NCBI RefSeq assembly: GCF_008370045.1
Contig: NZ_VOBN01000024.1
Coordinates: forward strand, 1 to 64,000
From: Pseudomonas sp. ANT_J12
Lineage (GTDB): Bacteria > Pseudomonadota > Gammaproteobacteria > Pseudomonadales > Pseudomonadaceae
Length of the DNA: 64,000 nucleotides
Reading direction: 5' to 3'
Every line of letters starts with the position of its first letter. The stretch's first letter is position 1. A model generated the notes under the pieces. That model was not told the DNA's origin. It ran no database searches and saw nothing but the letters and a program-made list of their open reading frames with translations. Shown one piece after another: positions 45,909 to 54,296 of this stretch. The position numbers and the translations under genes were made by a program.

Positions 45909-46631
45909 ATGCCCCAGATCAGCCATTTCAAAACCCCGTGCCCCGAGCACATCACCAGCCAGATCCTGCAACTGGTGGTCGACAACCTGACCGACATCAG
46001 CGCGGTCGCTCTGCCGCAAAGCAACCTGCTGTACAACGTGTACCAATACGCGATCGGCTATGAGGTCCACCTGTATCTGGAGGCGTTGAGCGGGGCCAAG
46101 GGGCTGGCGGTCGAGTTGATCGTGGCGACGGATGTGGACGACCCGGAGAAGGTCATCGGCTTTGTGTTGTACCTGCCGGTCAAGGACGATCCCGAGGCGT
46201 GCGGTGTGGCCTATATGGCCGTCGATGCCAGCTATCGCGGCCAGGGTGTTGCCCGGGCGATGCTGCGGGAAATGGTCGGCCGCTACCCTCACGCTGAGTT
46301 GACGTGCAGCGTTGGAAAAGTCCCGTATTTTGAAGCGATGGGCTTCCAGGTGCTGGGTGTGCGCGCCACGCAAGTGCTGATGAACACCCGCGATCACGGG
46401 ACCGACGGCCTGATGGCGGTGCTGGACACGGCACCGATCTACAGCGCGTTGGAAGTGCGGCAGATTCATACCTACCTGCTGCAAAAGCACGGCAAACGGG
46501 CGATGACCGATGCCGAGAAACAGCGCGACCGGCATCTGGATCAGTTGACGCGCAAGGCCAATGAGTTTGTGCGCGGGCGGTTGGGTGATGAGGCCGTGCC
46601 AGCCATCACTCCAAGACTGCGGTTGGTCTGA
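45909..46631 (+). CDS. GNAT family acetyltransferase
   Basis: 240 residues from ATG 45909, with GGAG about 14 bases upstream; conservation begins at MPQISHF. The GNAT core is visible as VIGFVLYLPVKDDPEACGVAYMAV, the acetyl-CoA loop YRGQGVARAMLREMV and the last strand YFEAMGFQVLG. The C-terminal 70 residues are rich in charged helices (AEKQRDRHLDQLTRKANEF) and not part of the usual domain. Substrate unknown. It is followed by a REP pair. Confidence 0.8.
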   Translation: MPQISHFKTPCPEHITSQILQLVVDNLTDISAVALPQSNLLYNVYQYAIGYEVHLYLEALSGAKGLAVELIVATDVDDPEKVIGFVLYLPVKDDPEACGVAYMAVDASYRGQGVARAMLREMVGRYPHAELTCSVGKVPYFEAMGFQVLGVRATQVLMNTRDHGTDGLMAVLDTAPIYSALEVRQIHTYLLQKHGKRAMTDAEKQRDRHLDQLTRKANEFVRGRLGDEAVPAITPRLRLV

Positions 46632-46645
46632 CCACACATCCCCTC

Positions 46646-46737
46646 TGTAGGAGCGAAGCTTGCTCGCGAAGGCGTCCTGTTGGCCGACATCAATGTTGGA
46701 TGTGCCGGCCCCTTCGCGAGCAAGCTTCGCTCCTACA
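46646..46737. repeat. REP pair, TGTAGGAGC class
   Basis: TGTAGGAGCGAAGCTTGCTC (46646) and its inverse ending GAGCAAGCTTCGCTCCTACA (46737) enclose about 30 bases. Located between convergent genes. Confidence 0.92.
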
Positions 46738-46748
46738 GTTAAAAGTGT

Positions 46749-47189
46749 TTAGGAAAGCTTCACGTTCATGGTGATCCGCGCCGTGAACACCTTCTTGCCC
46801 TCGGCATCGTGAATGTCCACCGGCACAATCTTGTCGCCCTCGGTCAACCAGTCCACCGCTTCCCCATCCGCGACCGCCGTCACATCCGTCTTGGCCTTGG
46901 CCAGGTACTCCACCGTCATGCCTTTCGGAATCCAGCGCGCGCCTTCGGGAATTGACACGTTGGTCATCGTGCCGGCTGCCAGTTCCGCGGCATTGCACAG
47001 GGCGATCGCGTGCACGGTGCCCAGGTGGTTGGTGATTTCCCTGGAAAATGGCACCTGCACGCTTGCATAGCCTTGGCGCAGTGCCGAGAAAACCGGGTGG
47101 ATGGTGCTGAAGTAGGGCGCCATCTGGCACACCATTTTGCTGAACGCTTCGGGGCCGGCGCTGGTGTACAGGCTGAGAACCTGGTTCAT
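46749..47189 (-). CDS. DUF4442 hotdog-fold protein (thioesterase-like)
   Basis: 146 residues. A hotdog domain of the DUF4442/PaaI type: MAPYFSTIHPVFSALRQG, then the central NHLGTVHAIALCNAAELAAG helix that carries the family's Asn/His and Glu positions, and a late YLAKAKTDVTAVAD strand. Probably acts on acyl-thioesters in the cytoplasm, unproven. ATG 47189 follows GAGG. It diverges from a TetR regulator, and the large palindrome at 47217-47269 lies 28 bases from its start, so it is almost surely the regulator's target. Confidence 0.8.
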   Translation of the reverse strand: MNQVLSLYTSAGPEAFSKMVCQMAPYFSTIHPVFSALRQGYASVQVPFSREITNHLGTVHAIALCNAAELAAGTMTNVSIPEGARWIPKGMTVEYLAKAKTDVTAVADGEAVDWLTEGDKIVPVDIHDAEGKKVFTARITMNVKLS

Positions 47190-47216
47190 GTTGAAGCCTC
47201 GCTGAGGGGTGGATTA

Positions 47217-47269
47217 ACAGAATTATGTTCCGTAACAGAATAATGTTCTGTTACGGAACAGTATTCTGT
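47217..47269. promoter_or_regulatory. Large TetR-type operator palindrome
   Basis: TGTTCCGTAACAGAA (47226-47240) and TTCTGTTACGGAACA (47246-47260) are perfect inverted arms around TAATG. An outer pair, ACAGAAT (47217-47223) and ATTCTGT (47263-47269), shares the same centre at 47243. Sits in the DUF4442/TetR divergent promoter, close to the DUF4442 start. Confidence 0.85.
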
Positions 47270-47352
47270 CGATGGGAAATCTGTCAACCTAGCGCGACTT
47301 ATCCGTGGGCAGGTGTCTGCCTTGCCGTTGATTTTTTGGGCTGGTGTTCAGC

Positions 47353-47985
47353 ATGGAAACTGCAGATTTACTCGAGCGCTGCTACCCCGGACGAAGAGCC
47401 GAACTCAAGCGCGACATTTTTCGAAAAGCCCTCAAGCTGTTCAATGAGCAGGGGATCGAGGCCACGACCATCGAGATGATCCGCGCCGAATGCGATACCA
47501 GCGTCGGTGCGATCTACCACCATTTCGGCAACAAGGAAGGCTTGGTGGCCGCGCTGTTTTTCACTGCGCTGGACGATCAGGCGCAGCTTCGCGACAGCTA
47601 TCTGGCCGACGCCGAAACGACGCGCGCCGGGGTTTACGCGCTGGTGCACAGTTATGTGGATTGGGTCGATAACCAGCCCGAGTGGGCACGGTTCCAGTAC
47701 CACGCGCGATTTGCCGTGACCAAAGGGCCATTGAAGGACGAACTGGCGACCCGCAACAAAACCCGCAACCGCCAGCTGTGGGAATGGCTGTCAGCCCCGG
47801 AGCGGGGCGATGAGTTGAAAGGGGTTCCGGCGGAATTGATGCCGTCACTGATCATCGGTCAGGCGGAAAGCTACTGCCGGACGTGGTTGTCGGGGCGGGT
47901 GAAGGGACGGCCGAAGGATTATCGGGACCTGCTGGCAGAAGCAGCGTGGCGATCGATATGTACGGGGGACGCCTGCGATCCATGA
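47353..47985 (+). CDS. TetR/AcrR family transcriptional regulator
   Basis: About 210 residues. N-terminal helix-turn-helix RKALKLFNEQGIEATTIEMI, then CDTSVGAIYHHFGNKEGLVAALF, the usual TetR signature, followed by an all-helical ligand domain (YALVHSYVDWVDNQPEWARFQYHARF). Fatty-acid or CoA-ester sensing would suit its thioesterase-like neighbour, but the ligand is not readable. ATG 47353 is used; a GTG at 47344 is in frame. It most likely binds the palindrome at 47217-47269 and represses both itself and the DUF4442 gene. Confidence 0.92.
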   Translation: METADLLERCYPGRRAELKRDIFRKALKLFNEQGIEATTIEMIRAECDTSVGAIYHHFGNKEGLVAALFFTALDDQAQLRDSYLADAETTRAGVYALVHSYVDWVDNQPEWARFQYHARFAVTKGPLKDELATRNKTRNRQLWEWLSAPERGDELKGVPAELMPSLIIGQAESYCRTWLSGRVKGRPKDYRDLLAEAAWRSICTGDACDP

Positions 47986-48028
47986 GCATCCCCCGTTGCG
48001 GTGGTGTCAGCGACTTCGGGAGGTTCTT

Positions 48029-49156
48029 TTATTGGGCTCCCGGCCAACCTGCCTGGCGCAAGGCATCGAGCAGTGTTGTGGCATCCAGCCCCGGCACTGC
48101 ATGCCCGTTACCCTCAGCCGTTTCCCCCGCCAGCAGGGCGTTGATGATCGCTTCCTCGACGGCTTCGGTCGCGGCCAAAAACAGTTCGCTGATGTGGTCA
48201 TTGTTGACCATGCGCAAGTTGTCGCAGGTCGGCGCTTTCTTGCTTTCATACGCCGCGGGCGGCACATCATTGCCCGTGGCGAAGGCGATGAAGATGTCGC
48301 CGCTGTGGTCTTCATTGCCCCCGCCGGTGCGGGCCAGGCCGAGACTGGCACGTTGCGCGAGACGGGTGCATTGGTGCGGCAGCAACGGCGCATCGGTGGC
48401 GAGGCAAACGACAATCGAGCCCATGCCCGGATGCGGCAGCGACGCCTTGAGAAACGGCGAGTCAGCCTTTTCCATATAGCGCCCGACCGGGTAACCATCG
48501 ACGCGCAATTCGTTGCGAATGCCGTGGTTGGCCTGGACGATGGCGCCCACCGTCCAGCCACCCTGAGCGCTGCTCAAGCGGCGCGACGCAGTACCGATCC
48601 CACCCTTGAATTCATGGCAGATCATGCCGCTGCCGCCACCGACATTACCTTCGGTGACCGGTCCACCGACGGCTGTATTCAGGGCTTCGGCCACGTGTTC
48701 GGGCTTCACGTGAAAGCCGTTGATGTCGTTGAGCAAACCGTCGAACGTCTCCAGCACCACCGGCATGTTCCAGTAGAGTCGCCCGTCGTCCGGTTGCTGC
48801 TCGCGGTCCAGCACAATCAGCGCATCGCGCACCACGCCGAGGCTGTGGGTGTTGGTGAAGGCGATGGGGCTGGTCAACAGCCCGGCCTCGCGAATCCATT
48901 CCAGACCGGTCGCATCGCCATTGCCGTTGAGCACATGGACCCCGGCAAAACACGGCTGCTGGCTGGTGGAACCGGCGCGAGGTTCGATCACGGTAACGCC
49001 GGTGAGGATGTCGCGGCCGTTAGCGGTGCGGCCGCGCACATCGCTGTGGCCGACCCGCACGCCGGGTACATCAGTGATGGCATTGAGCGGGCCGGGTTGC
49101 AGTTGGCCGAACTGGATATTCAGGTCGCGGGCACGTGGTTTCATTGTCGTTCTCAT
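48029..49156 (-). CDS. P1 (S58) family aminopeptidase, DmpA-like
   Basis: About 375 residues. DmpA-type N-terminal-nucleophile hydrolase: NAITDVPGVRVGHSDV opens the fold, NVGGGSGMICHEFKGGIGTAS forms part of the active site, and MGSIVVCLATDAPLL holds the Gly-Ser pair where such proenzymes cut themselves to free the catalytic Ser. Members cleave D-aminoacyl or beta-aminoacyl peptides in the cytoplasm. The start is uncertain: ATG 49156 or ATG 49144 (the latter after GAGAACGAC); a TTG at 49162 is unlikely. Same strand as the polyamine-binding gene but separated from it by a REP pair. Confidence 0.88.
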   Translation of the reverse strand: MRTTMKPRARDLNIQFGQLQPGPLNAITDVPGVRVGHSDVRGRTANGRDILTGVTVIEPRAGSTSQQPCFAGVHVLNGNGDATGLEWIREAGLLTSPIAFTNTHSLGVVRDALIVLDREQQPDDGRLYWNMPVVLETFDGLLNDINGFHVKPEHVAEALNTAVGGPVTEGNVGGGSGMICHEFKGGIGTASRRLSSAQGGWTVGAIVQANHGIRNELRVDGYPVGRYMEKADSPFLKASLPHPGMGSIVVCLATDAPLLPHQCTRLAQRASLGLARTGGGNEDHSGDIFIAFATGNDVPPAAYESKKAPTCDNLRMVNNDHISELFLAATEAVEEAIINALLAGETAEGNGHAVPGLDATTLLDALRQAGWPGAQ

Positions 49157-49195
49157 GTTCAAGTCAAACTCATTGGCAGACCCCTTGTAGGCGCA

Positions 49196-49280
49196 AAGCT
49201 TGCTCGCGAAAGCGGTAGATCAGGCGGCGACATCTTTGTTGAATGGGATGGCCTCTTCGCGAGCAAGCTTTGCTCCTACA
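49196..49280. repeat. REP pair, TGTAGGCGC variant
   Basis: TGTAGGCGCAAAGCTTGCTC (49196) and the inverse arm ending GAGCAAGCTTTGCTCCTACA (49280) enclose about 35 bases. The left arm has diverged from TGTAGGAGC by one base. Confidence 0.88.
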
Positions 49281-49296
49281 GGGGACGGCGGTGTTT

Positions 49297-50400
49297 TTAC
49301 TGACCGTTCTTGATGTTGCTCCAGGAGCGCGTGCGCACACGTTCGATCTCGTGGGGCTGCGGTTGCAGGGTGAATGCCTTGGCGATCACTTCGGCGGAGG
49401 GGTAGATGTTGCTGTACCCGCGCACCTCGTCCGAGAGCAACACCGTCGCGTCTTTGTTGGCATTGGCGGTGAGCGCCAGGTTAGTAGCGGGGGCGACAAC
49501 TTCGGGAAGGAGCAGGTAGTTGATAAAGGCCAGCCCCTGTTGTGGATTGCTGCCATCCTTGACCATGACCAGGTTATCGGACCACATCGGCGCACCTTCG
49601 ACCGGGATGCTGTATTCGATCTTTACACCCTTCGCCGCTTCATTGGCGGCTTGCATGGCACCGAACACGGTGCCGGACCACGCCAGGGCGACGCAGATAT
49701 CGCCGTTGGCCAGGTCGGTCTGGATCTTCGACGAATTGAAATAGGTGATGTGCGGACGCAACTTGAGCATCAGCGCTTCAGCTTTCTTGTAGTCCGCGGG
49801 GTTGCTGCTGTTGGGCGGCAGGCCGAGGTAGTGCAGGGCGATCGGGATGACCTCGGCTGGAGCGTCCAGAATCCCCACGCCACATTGGCTGAGCTTGGCC
49901 AGGTTTTCTTCTTTGAACAGCAGGTCCCAAGAATTCACTGGCGCCTGATCGCCGAGGACCGCGCGGACCTTGTCGACGTTGTAGCCAATGCCGTCGGTGC
50001 CCCACAGGTAAGGAACGGCGTATTGGTTATCCGGGTCGTTCGCGCGCAGCTTTTCCAGCAACACCGGGTCAATGTGGTGCAGATTGCTCAACTGGCTACG
50101 GTCCAGTTTCTGCAAGGCTCCGGCCTTGATGAGGGCCGGCAGAATGAAGTTGCTGGCCACCACCACGTCGTAACCGCTGTGACCGGTCATCAGCTTGGCT
50201 TCCAGTACTTCGCCACTGTCGAAGGTGTCATAGACGGGTTTGATCCCGGTGTCGCGCTGGAAATCCTTCAGCGTGGTCGGGCCGATGTAGTCAAACCAGT
50301 TGTAGACGTGCACGGTCGGTTCATCCGCCGCTGCGGCTGCTATCCAGGCCGACAGACAGGCGCCCAGTCCCAGGTTGATATACGTGCGATGACGACTCAT
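49297..50400 (-). CDS. Periplasmic polyamine-binding protein (PotF/SpuD-like)
   Basis: 367 residues from ATG 50400, after GGAG. Signal peptide (INLGLGACLSAWIAAAAA), then the PotF/SpuD pattern TVHVYNWFDYIGPTTLKDFQ, SGYDVVVASNFILPALI, YLWGTDGIGYNVDKV and an aromatic polyamine-pocket region. It captures putrescine or spermidine for an ABC importer, but no permease or ATPase is adjacent, so it must serve a transporter encoded elsewhere or act as a sensor component. Divergent from a LuxR-type regulator across 111 bases, a pairing that suggests regulation by the neighbour. Confidence 0.9.
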   Translation of the reverse strand: MSRHRTYINLGLGACLSAWIAAAAADEPTVHVYNWFDYIGPTTLKDFQRDTGIKPVYDTFDSGEVLEAKLMTGHSGYDVVVASNFILPALIKAGALQKLDRSQLSNLHHIDPVLLEKLRANDPDNQYAVPYLWGTDGIGYNVDKVRAVLGDQAPVNSWDLLFKEENLAKLSQCGVGILDAPAEVIPIALHYLGLPPNSSNPADYKKAEALMLKLRPHITYFNSSKIQTDLANGDICVALAWSGTVFGAMQAANEAAKGVKIEYSIPVEGAPMWSDNLVMVKDGSNPQQGLAFINYLLLPEVVAPATNLALTANANKDATVLLSDEVRGYSNIYPSAEVIAKAFTLQPQPHEIERVRTRSWSNIKNGQ

Positions 50401-50511
50401 GATGCGGCACTCCTGGCCTGCTACAGGCCGGTGGTCAATAAGTGCATGCAGCGTATCGACCGGGGTGCTCGTCACCCATTCCCATCATGGGTTACACAAA
50501 AGGGGTAGAGC

Positions 50512-51279
50512 GTGGAGGCGTTGCTGAAAGAGTTGCCGGTGCACCAAGGGCTGGCCCGAGTGTTTGGCGCGCTGGGCCGCGACGGTTTCTGGCGGGCGCT
50601 GGTGGATACCTTGCGGTTGCTGGTGCCGCTGGATAATGCCTTGGTCGCGGTGATGCAGGCAGGGCGGGTGCCGCAGTTGCTGATCGATTTCGACTCCCGT
50701 GCCAGCGCGCACGAGGAGGAGGAACTGGCTGACTACAGCGCCGGCATGTACCTGATTGATCCCTTCTACCAGGCAGCCTGCGCCGGCATCACTGACGGCT
50801 TGCACAGCCTCGATTCAGTGGCCCCGGACCAGTTTCAGCAGAGCGAGTACTACCAGAGTTACTTCCGCTCGGTGGTGGGCGGCGATGAATTGCAGTTCAT
50901 GATTAATGTGGATGGCGCCGTGCTCGGTTTGTCGCTGGGTCGTTCGACGCGTTTCACCCCCGAAGAACACGGCCGACTTCTATGCGTGCGCGACTGGGTG
51001 CTGGCGGCGATGGGCCGGCATCTGCAATTGGTGCCGCCGGAAGGGCCAACGACGGTGGCCGGGGATCTGGCGACCTTGCTCGATCGTTTCGACGCACGGT
51101 TGACGGTGCGTGAAGTCGAGACTGCGCGCCTGATTCTTCAGGGTTTCTCCAGCAAAGCCATCGCCCAACAACTGAGCATCTCCCCGGAAACGGTGAAGGT
51201 GCATCGGCGCAATCTTTACCACAAGCTCAATGTCAGCGGGCATGGGGAGTTGTTTGCGTTGGTGCTGCAGCCGCGTTGA
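50512..51279 (+). CDS. LuxR-family transcriptional regulator
   Basis: 255 residues. The C-terminal helix-turn-helix is clear: LTVREVETARLILQGFSSKAI, AQQLSISPETVKVHRRNLYHKL. The N-terminal 190 residues have no receiver Asp and do not show the invariant W/Y/D set of acyl-homoserine-lactone domains, so this is probably a ligand-binding or GAF-like domain instead. The start is GTG 50512, eight bases after AAGGGG. Likely to control the divergent polyamine-binding gene. Confidence 0.85.
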   Translation: MEALLKELPVHQGLARVFGALGRDGFWRALVDTLRLLVPLDNALVAVMQAGRVPQLLIDFDSRASAHEEEELADYSAGMYLIDPFYQAACAGITDGLHSLDSVAPDQFQQSEYYQSYFRSVVGGDELQFMINVDGAVLGLSLGRSTRFTPEEHGRLLCVRDWVLAAMGRHLQLVPPEGPTTVAGDLATLLDRFDARLTVREVETARLILQGFSSKAIAQQLSISPETVKVHRRNLYHKLNVSGHGELFALVLQPR

Positions 51280-51341
51280 GGCTCGGGTTTTCACGCGGTC
51301 AATGTAGGCGCTGGCGAAGCCTGCGATCTTTTGATCTTCAG

Positions 51342-52280
51342 CTAGCCCTGCCGAAACACCAACGCCTTCAACCCGCACTCAATATCCGCATCCGGAAACT
51401 CCGGCGGATTCTCCAGCCGCTCGACAAAACTTAAACTCGGCGCCTCACGGGTAACGCCGTCAATCAAAAAGTCCGAACCAAACGCCGGATCATTCATGCA
51501 GGCCAGCACCGTCCCCTGTTCGGTGAGCAGTTCTGGCAACCGACGCAGCACCCGCTGGTAATCCTTGGTCAGCAAAAAACTGCCTTTCTGAAACGATGGC
51601 GGATCGATGATCACCAGGTCATAAGGTCCCTTGCCAATCACTTTGCCCCAGGACTTGAACAGGTCGTGGCCGAGGAATGTCACCTGGCTCACGTCGTGGC
51701 CATTGAGCCGATGGTTATCACGGCCACGGCTCAACGCCGAACTGGACATGTCCAGGTTGACCACGTGCGCCGCACCACCCTCGATGGCCGCGACCGAAAA
51801 CCCGCAGGTGTAGGCGAACAGGTTCAACACCCGCTTGCCGTCCGCATTCGCTCGCACCCAATCGCGGCCGTAGCGCATGTCGAGGAACAGCCCGGCGTTC
51901 TGTTTACGGCCCAGGTCCACCCGATACTTCAGGCCGCCCTCGGTGATGGTCATTTCTTCCAGCGCATCCCCAAGCAGCCATTCGGTGGTGCTTTGCAGCA
52001 GGTAACGGTGTTGCAGCAACAATGTATGCGCGCCGGATTGCTGCCATTCGGCGGACCCGGTGAGGCCCATCAGCAGTTGCTTCAGATCCTCCAGCTGTTG
52101 CGGCTCCGGCTCCTTGAACAGCGACACCAGCACCACCCCCTGCAACCAGTCGACGGTCAACTGCTCCAGCCCCGGCCAGCAACGCCCACGGCCGTGGAAC
52201 AAGCGGCGGGTTTCGGCCTGGGCGGTGGCCAGGGCGGTCAGTAGGTGGGTGTGCAGGGTGGCGAGGGCGTCAGGGTTCAT
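51342..52280 (-). CDS. Class I SAM-dependent methyltransferase, RlmI/RlmK-like
   Basis: 312 residues. An N-terminal half without a PUA domain is followed by the methyltransferase core: GLFLDMRYGRDWV, SAM motif I LNLFAYTCGFSVAAIEGGA, an acidic loop VNLDMSS, and the catalytic IIDPPSFQKGSF (DPPS). Substrate-class signatures agree with 23S rRNA or related RNA cytosine methyltransferases (PF10672), though the RNA-binding domain is shortened. Monocistronic by spacing. Confidence 0.88.
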   Translation of the reverse strand: MNPDALATLHTHLLTALATAQAETRRLFHGRGRCWPGLEQLTVDWLQGVVLVSLFKEPEPQQLEDLKQLLMGLTGSAEWQQSGAHTLLLQHRYLLQSTTEWLLGDALEEMTITEGGLKYRVDLGRKQNAGLFLDMRYGRDWVRANADGKRVLNLFAYTCGFSVAAIEGGAAHVVNLDMSSSALSRGRDNHRLNGHDVSQVTFLGHDLFKSWGKVIGKGPYDLVIIDPPSFQKGSFLLTKDYQRVLRRLPELLTEQGTVLACMNDPAFGSDFLIDGVTREAPSLSFVERLENPPEFPDADIECGLKALVFRQG

Positions 52281-52438
52281 CGGGCAACGTCGGCAATGTG
52301 AGTGGGCGGCATTTTAACCACAAATGAATCCCGGGGACGTCCGGATAGTTATCACGATTAATTTAACTTTACGTGAGGATTTGGCGAACAGTTGGCTTCC
52401 ATACTCGGCCCCATCGAACAACAAACAAGGAGCCGGAC

Positions 52439-53056
52439 ATGTCGCAGCCAACTGCTTCACCCAAGGCCAGCCACCCACGCTGGCTGCGTTTGACCCATTG
52501 GCTCAACGCCCTGGCGGTCGTGGTCATGATCAGCAGCGGCTGGCGCATCTATAACGCCTCGCCGCTCTACGATTTCAGCTTCCCGGCGTCGATCACCCTC
52601 GGTGGCTGGCTCGGCGGGGCGCTGCAATGGCATTTCGCGGCGATGTGGTTCCTCGCCATCAACGGCCTCATTTACCTGACCATCAACATTGCCAGCGGTC
52701 GACTGTTGCGTCGGTTTTTCCCGGTATCGCCCAAAGGCATCCTGCATGACCTGTGGGCGGCACTGAGAGGGCGGTTGGGGCACGCCGACCTCAGTCATTA
52801 CAACCAGGTCCAGCGCTTCGCCTACCTGTTCGTCATGCTCGACATCACGCTGATGGTGGTGTCCGGGCTGGTGTTGTGGAAGTCCGTGCAGTTCCCGTTG
52901 TTGCGTGAATTGCTGGGTGGTTACGAAGGGGCGCGGCAGGTGCATTTCATCGCGATGGCGCTGTTGGTGGCCTTCATCGTGGTGCATCTGGTGATGGTAC
53001 TGCTGGTCCCGAAAACGCTGTGGGCCATGATTGTTGGTCGCAAGGAGCCGGTATGA
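52439..53056 (+). CDS. Membrane cytochrome b (b561/formate-dehydrogenase-gamma type)
   Basis: 205 residues from ATG 52439, after AAGGAGCC. Four membrane helices with haem-ligand-type His in LRLTHWLNALAVVVM, QWHFAAMWFLAINGL and VHFIAMALLVAFIVVHLVMV. It anchors a periplasmic molybdoenzyme and exchanges electrons with quinones. Its stop overlaps the start of the Tat molybdoenzyme (ATGA), which is its partner. Confidence 0.9.
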   Translation: MSQPTASPKASHPRWLRLTHWLNALAVVVMISSGWRIYNASPLYDFSFPASITLGGWLGGALQWHFAAMWFLAINGLIYLTINIASGRLLRRFFPVSPKGILHDLWAALRGRLGHADLSHYNQVQRFAYLFVMLDITLMVVSGLVLWKSVQFPLLRELLGGYEGARQVHFIAMALLVAFIVVHLVMVLLVPKTLWAMIVGRKEPV

Positions 53057-53832
53057 AAAAGCGCATCGAAGGACTCGACGAGTCGTCCATCCTCAGCGAA
53101 GCCCGGAAGGTACTGGCGCCGCAAATCGAAGACCGTTCCCGGCGCTCGTTCCTGCTACGCGGCCTGACCCTCGGCGGGGTGGCCATGTTGTCCGGTTGCA
53201 ACATCACCGACAACGACAGCGTCGAAACCGCGCTGTCCTCCATGTCCCGCCTCAACGATCGGGTCCAGGGCTGGCTGTTCAACCCCAACGCCATGGCGCC
53301 GACCTATCCCGAGTCGATGATCACCCGACCGTTCCCGTTCAATGCCTTCTACGGCATCGACGAAGCACCGACCGTCGAGGAAGAAAGCTTCCGCCTGGAA
53401 GTCACCGGCCTGGTCGCCGACAAACGCAACTGGCGCCTCGAAGAACTGCGGGCCATGGCCCAGACCGACCAGATCACCCGGCACATCTGCGTCGAAGGCT
53501 GGAGCGCCATCGGCCGCTGGGGCGGCGTGCGCTTCAGTGACTTCCTCAAGCGCATTGGCGCCGACACCAGCGCCAAGTACGTCGGCTTCAAATGCGCCGA
53601 CGACTACTACACCAGCATCGACATGGCCACGGCCCTGCATGCGCAAACCCTGCTGGCCCTGACCTACGACGGCGCCGTGCTGCCCCGCGAGTACGGCTTC
53701 CCGATGAAACTGCGCATGCCCACCAAGCTTGGCTACAAGAACCCCAAACACATTCAGGCGATTTTCGTCAGCAACACCTACAGCGGCGGCTACTGGGAAG
53801 ACCAGGGCTACAACTGGTTCGGTGGTAGCTGA
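53053..53832 (+). CDS. Tat-exported molybdopterin oxidoreductase (sulfite-oxidase fold)
   Basis: 259 residues. The Tat signal (twin Arg 30-31 in SRRSFLLRG) is followed by a lipobox ending at Cys49 (AMLSGC), so it is probably a membrane-anchored lipoprotein on the periplasmic side. The catalytic domain is of the sulfite-oxidase/MsrP type with the molybdenum-ligand Cys in ITRHICVEGWSAIGRW (about residue 152) and PREYGFPMKLRMPTKLGYKNPK. The substrate is unknown. The overlapping cytochrome b gene supplies electron transfer. Same operon order as YedY/YedZ-like pairs but with the cytochrome first. Confidence 0.92.
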   Translation: MKKRIEGLDESSILSEARKVLAPQIEDRSRRSFLLRGLTLGGVAMLSGCNITDNDSVETALSSMSRLNDRVQGWLFNPNAMAPTYPESMITRPFPFNAFYGIDEAPTVEEESFRLEVTGLVADKRNWRLEELRAMAQTDQITRHICVEGWSAIGRWGGVRFSDFLKRIGADTSAKYVGFKCADDYYTSIDMATALHAQTLLALTYDGAVLPREYGFPMKLRMPTKLGYKNPKHIQAIFVSNTYSGGYWEDQGYNWFGGS

Positions 53833-53886
53833 GGAACGCCCAAGTACTTCACCGCAAGCACACTCAACTCTATAAGGAACACCACC

Positions 53887-54183
53887 ATGAAAAAGCTAGC
53901 CACCGCCGCACTGTCCCTGTTCTTGTCCATGGGCGTCGCCAGCGTCTACGCCGCCGACACCATGAGCAACGACAGCATGAGCAAGGACTCGATGTCCAAA
54001 GACGCCATGTCCAAAGACAGCATGAAAAAAGACACGATGAAAAAGGACAACATGGCCAAAGACACCATGAAGAAAGACAGCATGTCCAAGGACGCCATGA
54101 GCAAGGACACGATGAAGAAAGACAACATGTCCAAGGACAGCATGAGCAAAGACGCCATGAAAAAAGACGCCATGTCGCAATAA
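53887..54183 (+). CDS. Pentapeptide MXKDX repeat protein
   Basis: 98 residues: a 23-residue signal peptide (MKKLATAALSLFLSMGVASV, YAA) followed by exactly 15 five-residue repeats of D-[STNA]-M-[SKA]-[KNQ], ending DAMSQ. The mature part is one-fifth Met and one-fifth Asp, strongly amphipathic with charge and sulphur ligands. This is the MXKDX repeat family, of unknown function; a metal-binding (copper) or oxidant-scavenging role is a reasonable guess. ATG 53887 follows AAGGAACACC. It lies 54 bases after the molybdoenzyme gene and may share its transcript. Confidence 0.9.
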   Translation: MKKLATAALSLFLSMGVASVYAADTMSNDSMSKDSMSKDAMSKDSMKKDTMKKDNMAKDTMKKDSMSKDAMSKDTMKKDNMSKDSMSKDAMKKDAMSQ

Positions 54184-54204
54184 CCCAAGCCAACCCCAAT
54201 ACCC

Positions 54205-54296
54205 CTGTGGGAGCGGGCTTGCTCGCGAAGGCGTCGTGTCAGTCAGCATTCACATCAACTGACACACAGCCTTCGCGAGCAGGCTCGCTCCCACAG
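54205..54296. repeat. REP pair, TGTGGGAGC class
   Basis: CTGTGGGAGCGGGCTTGCTC (54205) and the inverse arm ending GGCTCGCTCCCACAG (54296) surround about 35 bases. Between the MXKDX gene and the next cluster. Confidence 0.93.

Noticed and set aside
53946..54249. Open frames antisense to the MXKDX gene, and the idea of a CRISPR array here
   Set aside because: The 15-bp periodicity comes from the pentapeptide code. There are no spacers, and the antisense frames exist only because the repeat avoids stops.
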